DNA from: Monodelphis domestica
Lineage: Eukaryota > Chordata > Mammalia > Didelphimorphia > Didelphidae
NCBI RefSeq assembly: GCF_027887165.1
Contig: NC_077231.1
Coordinates: 194,482,334-194,546,333 of the forward strand
Reading direction: 5' to 3'
Length of the DNA: 64,000 nt
The notes under the pieces were generated by a model. The model saw only the letters and a program-made list of their open reading frames with translations, did not search any database and was not told the origin of the DNA. The translations under genes and the position numbers were made by a program. Positions 59,168-64,000 of this stretch are shown here, piece after piece; position 1 is the stretch's first letter; every line of letters starts with the position of its first letter.

Positions 59168-60569
59168 ATAGTTAGAGATGGGAGTAAAATACAAAAACTG
59201 ATTGATAGACACATTGACAAAATGCCAAGTAGGGGGCAGTCCCCTTTGGCATAAGAGTTTACATTCAGAATAAATATGTTCAGTCCCTTCAGTTCAGTTC
59301 ATTATATCCCAAAGTTAATTCTGGATCTTTTGATGCAGTGTGTGGCTTCTTCAGGCATCTTTACAGCACCTTCTCCAAAAGGATCCACTTTCTTGATTTT
59401 GGGGTGTTGGCAAGTTTCTTTTCCTGACATTTCTCCAAAAAATTTTAAACCTTGAATTTTTAGAATAATTATATAATCCCCTCCTAAGGAAGGTGTTGAC
59501 CAACACCAGAATGACACTGGGATACATGACTGAGTTATGAGGTATATGAAACAATTGTCAAAACAAAACAAAACAAAAACAAACCACCCCCAAAAAATCC
59601 CAAATAAAAGAGTTAAAAAATGAAATTCTGTATAAAAATAACAAGAAATACAGAATAAAAAAATCTTACATGTATAAAATTTGAGTAAAAAAAATAAAAA
59701 TAGGCTGTAACAGGTTCTTGAATCACAGCAAGAACCAATTAAAGCAACTTATGTCCCATAGGCCTGTAGGACAATAGCAGTAAATACAGCACTTTACCCA
59801 TTGCAGACAGGGCTACAGAAAATTGCCACATTATAAGAGAGAAAGGACTAAGGTTCAGCAGCAAATGGAAAAATCATTCCCTGGTCTGATTGTACCATCA
59901 CTGTCAGAGATAGGGGGAGCCAGGATGATAGCCAACCTGAGGCACTTGACTCAAAGTATTGACCTGTAGTGTGTTTCAAGGAAGTCCTACATCTTAACAT
60001 ATATCAAGCTTTGTAACCTCCATTCGCACACTAGGTTCAAGTCCTTTTGTATTGACATAGAAGTTCAACAATCCTCCCTGGATTGGAATTTGGTCTTTTT
60101 TGACCTTGTGCTACTTGACATTGTATAATGGCTCTTTTTGTTCCCTTCTCCTGGAATCAGACAGAATCATTAAAAAAAAGTCCCATAACATTTATCAACA
60201 CATGGCAGGTTTCCATAGTTGAAAGCTTTTTGGGTATGCATATTACTAAGGTCAATAGATACTGTAAAATTATACTGTAAACTTTATCCTTCAAGTAAAA
60301 AAAAACATTAATACTGATCTCATGTACTTCAAACATCACCAACATTAGGAAAAAAGAAAGAAAATCAAATATCCTATAGCAAACATAAAGAGAAAAAATA
60401 ATGAAAAAAATCATAATTTCATAGTTCACATTCCATGTGACAATGTGTGAGCTGAGTAGAGGCACAACACAAAAGGTGCTCACTCAAAAATGAAATGTAT
60501 ATCACTCTTAACTTGGCCAGTGTGAGTGTACATAAGTTTTTCACTAGGTAAAACTCTTAAAAAACAGTA
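59168..60569. other. Unassigned 1.4 kb beside the LTR
   Basis: Could be non-coding ERV interior or unrelated old repeat. Open frames (59302-59571 and 60157-60483, minus) carry no domain I recognise. (AAAAC)n lies at about 59558-59580. Confidence 0.35.
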
Positions 60570-60698
60570 GTACAACTACTAATACAGATGAGGAAACTGA
60601 GGCAAAAAGAAATGACTTGCCTAGGATCACTACTAAATATCTGAGGCAGAATGTGAATTCAGATCTTCATGACTCCATTCTTATCACTAGCTGCATCT
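60570..60698 (-). mobile_element. Type C SINE fragment, antisense
   Basis: 'ACAGATGAGGAAACTGAGGC' and 'CTGAGGCAGAATGTGAATTC'. Confidence 0.85.
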
Positions 60699-60702
60699 AT
60701 AA

Positions 60703-60935
60703 ATATGTTGTTCAATCATTGCAGTTATGTTTGGTTTTTCATGAGTCCATTTGGGGTTTTCTTGGCAAAATTGGTTTACCATTTCCTTCTCCAGCTCATT
60801 TTACAAATAAGGAAACTGGGGTGAATAGGGTTAAGTGACTTGCCCAGGGTCATACAGCTAAGTAAGTTCTAAGGCTTTATTTGAACTTGGGTCTTCCTGA
60901 TTCCAAGTCCAATCTTCTATCCAACTTTGTCATCA
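60703..60935 (-). mobile_element. MAR1-like SINE (type B), full length, antisense
   Basis: 'CATTTGGGGTTTTCTTGGCA', 'TTAAGTGACTTGCCCAGGGT' and 'GAACTTGGGTCTTCCTGATT'. Confidence 0.94.
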
Positions 60936-61860
60936 TTTGCCTAAGGTATCAGGGACAAAATTCCAACCTAGTTTTTCCCAGTCCTAAGTTTAGAGTTTTA
61001 TCTACTTTTCTACAGTTTCCTTATAAAAATATATATCAATAATTCAACTGTAATTTTATTATACACCAATTCATATTGTGTATAAAACCTCTTTATGTGA
61101 AAATAATGTGTTTTCATGACTTGCTGTGGCAAAAAGAAACAAATTAAAAAAAATCCAAACATTGCCTTCTGCCCAACCTTATGTTAGCTGGAACTGGGCC
61201 TCTCTGAACTGAGCTAGGCTGTCCTCAGGTGACAGAGGCCCGCTTGGCAAGATTGCCAGGGCTTGTCATTAGCAAAATAAGAACCTGGAATCACATTGTA
61301 GCATGCCAATCAGTTAAAAAATAAAATACCCTACAGAGAAGATTTTGAAATATGGAAGGTTTCAGTATCCTAACACTTGGAAAAGTCTCTAATTATCCTT
61401 AAATAACTTTATGTGTTATTTCCTGGGTCTAATCCAAATGGATACCCAGAGTTGAATTTCTGAGGAAAGGAGGCACATCTCTTGGACTCCACGCTCAGTG
61501 TGCTTTCTCACTTGAAAAGATTCAGCGATTTTTGTCATCTGTTGGCATAACCGCTAAGAACCGAGGCATCACATGCTCACAAGATAAGGAATCAGAATAG
61601 GACTTCAATGGAAGTGGCTGTTAATAGAATTAATATAAACAGTGCTTAATTTGGATTATAGGTGGAGGGAGAGAAAATGGGATAGTTTGGACAAAACTGT
61701 TCCCAACTTTATGTAATGGGTCTGGTTTATATCCCTGGCTTCCACTGACTGATCATTATTTATCACCATAACTGCTATCATTGCTTTCACTTACCCAGAA
61801 TCGAAAGAGAGACAAAGGAAAAGGAGAGAAGACAGGAAAATAAATAAAATAATAGCACTC
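60936..61860. other. No gene or repeat recognised
   Basis: Unique-looking sequence leading into the inverted repeat. Confidence 0.4.
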
Positions 61861-61954
61861 TTCTAGGATGCTTAGGGGGTACCAAAAAGTGGTGAGATGG
61901 ATTGGTGTGCTTAGGAATAGCACCACTTTTTGGTACCCCCTAAGCATCCTAGAA
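61861..61954. repeat. Perfect 34-bp inverted repeat with a 26-base loop
   Basis: 61861-61894 and 61921-61954 are exact reverse complements across all 34 bases (arm core AGGGGGTACCAAAAAGTGG). Matching continues more weakly outward for about 10 bases. The loop is 61895-61920. It could be a foldback DNA element or a hairpin RNA precursor; I cannot tell which. Confidence 0.95.
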
Positions 61955-62364
61955 TAGTACTGTTACTCTCCATCTCCCACTCTCAGTCTCACCGCAAATA
62001 AAGCATTTAAGAATAAATCCAAGTGAATATGGAATGCTGTTCTAATTGTGCTGCTCTTTAAATGCCACATACGTCTTCTGTTTAAGTCTTTGTTTCTTCC
62101 TACACTCCAGAAAGGGGCAGGGTGGTGTAGACAGAGATGTCTTAGAGCCAGCTCCTACTGGTATCCAGACTGTTAGAATTTCAGGGTTAGCAGGTGCACC
62201 ATGGAAATTGGCAGACCAATCAATCAGGGCTTAATTTATTTTGTTGATTGTTTAGACGTAAGAATTTGATGGAGAAAATGTTGAAAAAAATTAAACTTAA
62301 AAGTGTGTGCTGTGCACATGCTTCCCTTAAGACATTTGTTAAATATGTACCAGTGTCTTCCTAG
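61955..62364. other. No clear feature
   Basis: A weak CORE-SINE-like head may lie at about 62113-62150. Confidence 0.35.
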
Positions 62365-62482
62365 GGACAGTGGCCAATGGAGTGCTTTATCTGGAGCCAG
62401 GAGGACAAGGGTTCATATCCTGATTCTGACACATATTGTGTAGCTACAGGCAATTAACTCATTTAATCTCTTCAGACTGAAA
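62365..62482 (+). mobile_element. CORE-SINE fragment (type E or D)
   Basis: 'CTGGAGCCAGGAGGACAAGG' and 'TTGTGTAGCTACAGGCAATT'. Confidence 0.65.
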
Positions 62483-62552
62483 ACTTTAGACCATTCTCTA
62501 TGATTATGAGGTAAAGGCAATTTTAAAGTTATATACATATAACAAATTATTA

Positions 62553-62690
62553 TTATTAAAAAAAAAAACTCTTTCTGTCTTAGAATAGAAGAGCAGTAAG
62601 GACAAGGCAATTGGGGTTAGGTGACTTACCCAGGGTCACACAGCCTGGAAATGTCTGAGGCCAGTTTGGAATCTCACCACTCTTATTTTG
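62553..62690 (-). mobile_element. Type A SINE, 5'-truncated, antisense
   Basis: 'AACTCTTTCTGTCTTAGAAT', 'GTGACTTACCCAGGGTCACA' to about 'CCAGTTTGGAATC'. The head is absent. Confidence 0.85.
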
Positions 62691-63019
62691 ATACTATTTG
62701 GCTCTCTGAATTGTATTCTTTGACCATAACCTATTGGAAGTACTCTCTACTAAGACCTCTGCAAATTGAGTATCCCATGTGTGCAGGTGTATGGGTCACG
62801 AAAGGCAATGTATTTGAAAAGAAATGTGATGCAACATTTGGACCAGAACCAATTATTTCTCTGGTCTGGGGACTTACCAGTGAGGAAACTCTTTCGACCA
62901 ATACAGATGGGTAACTCATCTTTAGAGAGTGCTCCAGATCATAGAGAAGTTAAAGGCTTCTTCCATGGTCAGATATTGAGTATATGACAGAGGTGGGACC
63001 CATACCTCTTTGCTTCTTA
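62691..63019. other. Mostly unassigned, with a MIR-like remnant
   Basis: 62885-63005 carries weak antisense MIR text (GAGAAGTTAAAGGCTTCTTC). Confidence 0.35.
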
Positions 63020-63448
63020 AGAAGACTTCATCAGCACCTCTTAATTTCAGTGCATTTTCTCTGTTAATTATTTCTTGCTTATCCTGTATATAACTATTTT
63101 TTTGTTTTCATGTTGTTTCTCCTATTATATTGTGAATTCCTCAAGGGCAGGGACTATCTTTTTTTTTAAACCCTAACTTTTTCTGTCTTGGAAGCAATAG
63201 TATGTATTGGTTTTAAGGCAGAAGAAGAATGGTAAGGGCTAAGCAGTGAGGGTTGTGACTTGCCCAGGGTCACACAGGTAGGAAGTGTCTGTGGCCAGAT
63301 TTGAACCTAAGATCTCCCATCTCTTAGTCTGGCTCTCAATTCATTGAGCTCCCTAGCTGCCCCTAGGGACTCTCTTTTGTCTTTTTTTGTATTCTCAGTG
63401 CTTAGTACAGTGCCTGGCATATCATTTGGATAAAACTGATTTCCTTCT
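63020..63448 (+). mobile_element. L2 LINE 3' end split by a SINE
   Basis: 63020-63161 (TTGTGAATTCCTCAAGGGCA) continues at 63365-63448 (TTAGTACAGTGCCTGGCATA). Confidence 0.9.
63162..63364 (-). mobile_element. Type A SINE nested in L2, with target-site duplication
   Basis: Full-length antisense body. The flanks 63149-63161 and 63365-63377 match at 12 of 13 bases (AGGGACT[A/C]TCTTT). Confidence 0.96.
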
Positions 63449-64000
63449 CCAATTGATTTGGTTTCTCTAGCTGGCTTTATACACATTTATTGATTAAGTG
63501 ATGGTATAAATATGTTCTTGTAAGTACTTTTGTCACTCTGCATCTATATTGGCATAGTGTCAGGGAATTGGACTAGATTACCCAAAAGTCCCTTTATCTG
63601 CGGGCTTTTAAAATAGCATAAACTTGGCAACAATAAGGAGGGAAAAGACATTTATTGAGACCATGCATGTTTATAGATATTTCTCTTTTCCTTGGAGGCC
63701 TGGGGAGCTGTAGGTCTAGAATATCATGCGTGATGTCAGAAACAATCATTGAGCCAGTTATTTTTGTTTAAATATATATTTTTTGGTTACAATGTTATGT
63801 ATGATTTTGTGTGTGTGTGTTTTGTATTCAGAAATGATTGTGATGTAAAAACAAAAGTCATCAATAAAACTTTAATTAAAAAAGTCATGGCATTGCCAAA
63901 CAGAGAAAAAGAAATGATTCTGCATCAGTTTCTGCCTCTTGGTTAAAAAATCTAAAGTAAACACGGATTGAGACAAGGAAAGAAAGATCAGCTGATGCCC
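63449..64000. other. No gene or repeat recognised
   Basis: Unique-looking AT-rich sequence with a short GT run near 63811. Confidence 0.4.

Noticed and set aside
59302..59571. 89-codon frame that might be a retroviral gene relic next to the LTR
   Set aside because: No motif of gag, pol or env is recognisable. Left as unassigned.

Overview
This 64 kb window looks like intergenic DNA from a mammalian nuclear genome, almost certainly a marsupial. It is AT-rich and packed with interspersed repeats. The most diagnostic are dozens of tRNA-derived CORE-SINEs of a kind typical of marsupials. One class ends in a poly(A) tail after a 'GGTAAGGGTTT' motif (type A below). A second, MAR1-like class ends in an RTE/BovB-like tail (type B). 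A MIR-like class has an L2-like 3' end (type C). Older MIR/THER1-like fragments (type D) and a CORE-SINE with a 'GGCAACTC' body (type E) are also common. There are many L2 3' ends, marsupial-type L1 3' ends, a CR1/L3 fragment, two probable ERV LTRs and many microsatellites. Family names are from memory of sequence patterns; a RepeatMasker run would settle them.

Only one protein-coding gene can be supported: an intact single-exon TMEM229A on the minus strand at 10686-12050, inside a GC-rich, CpG-dense island (about 10.9-12.35 kb). It encodes a polytopic membrane protein whose two halves share motifs. The start codon is ambiguous: the first ATG gives 454 residues, and an internal one gives 388 residues.

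Layout: 0-10 kb holds an L2 copy, many SINEs and a probable solo LTR (5.04-6.02 kb). 10-12.4 kb is TMEM229A with its promoter and likely 3' UTR. 12.7-27 kb is repeat-poor to moderate DNA with (CT)n and (TATC)n arrays, a 41-bp tandem duplication, a possible LTR splitting an L2, and a short unidentified ORF ending at a splice-donor-like site (18411-18551). 27-36 kb is a dense nest of L2, L1 and SINE insertions with a 335-bp purine microsatellite. 36-40 kb is purine-rich and mostly unassigned. 41.2-43.2 kb is repeat-free. 44.7-46.2 kb is an L1. 50.1-51.3 kb is a CR1/L3 element split by a SINE. 56.8-60 kb holds an L1, a SINE and a second LTR. 61.86-61.95 kb holds a perfect 34-bp inverted repeat.

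Nothing suggests an operon, CRISPR, prophage or novel multi-gene system. The points most worth a second look are the 34-bp hairpin, the TMEM229A start and internal repeat, the possible exon at 18.4 kb, two recurrent repeat families that I cannot name, and the repeat-free blocks that might hold conserved noncoding elements.
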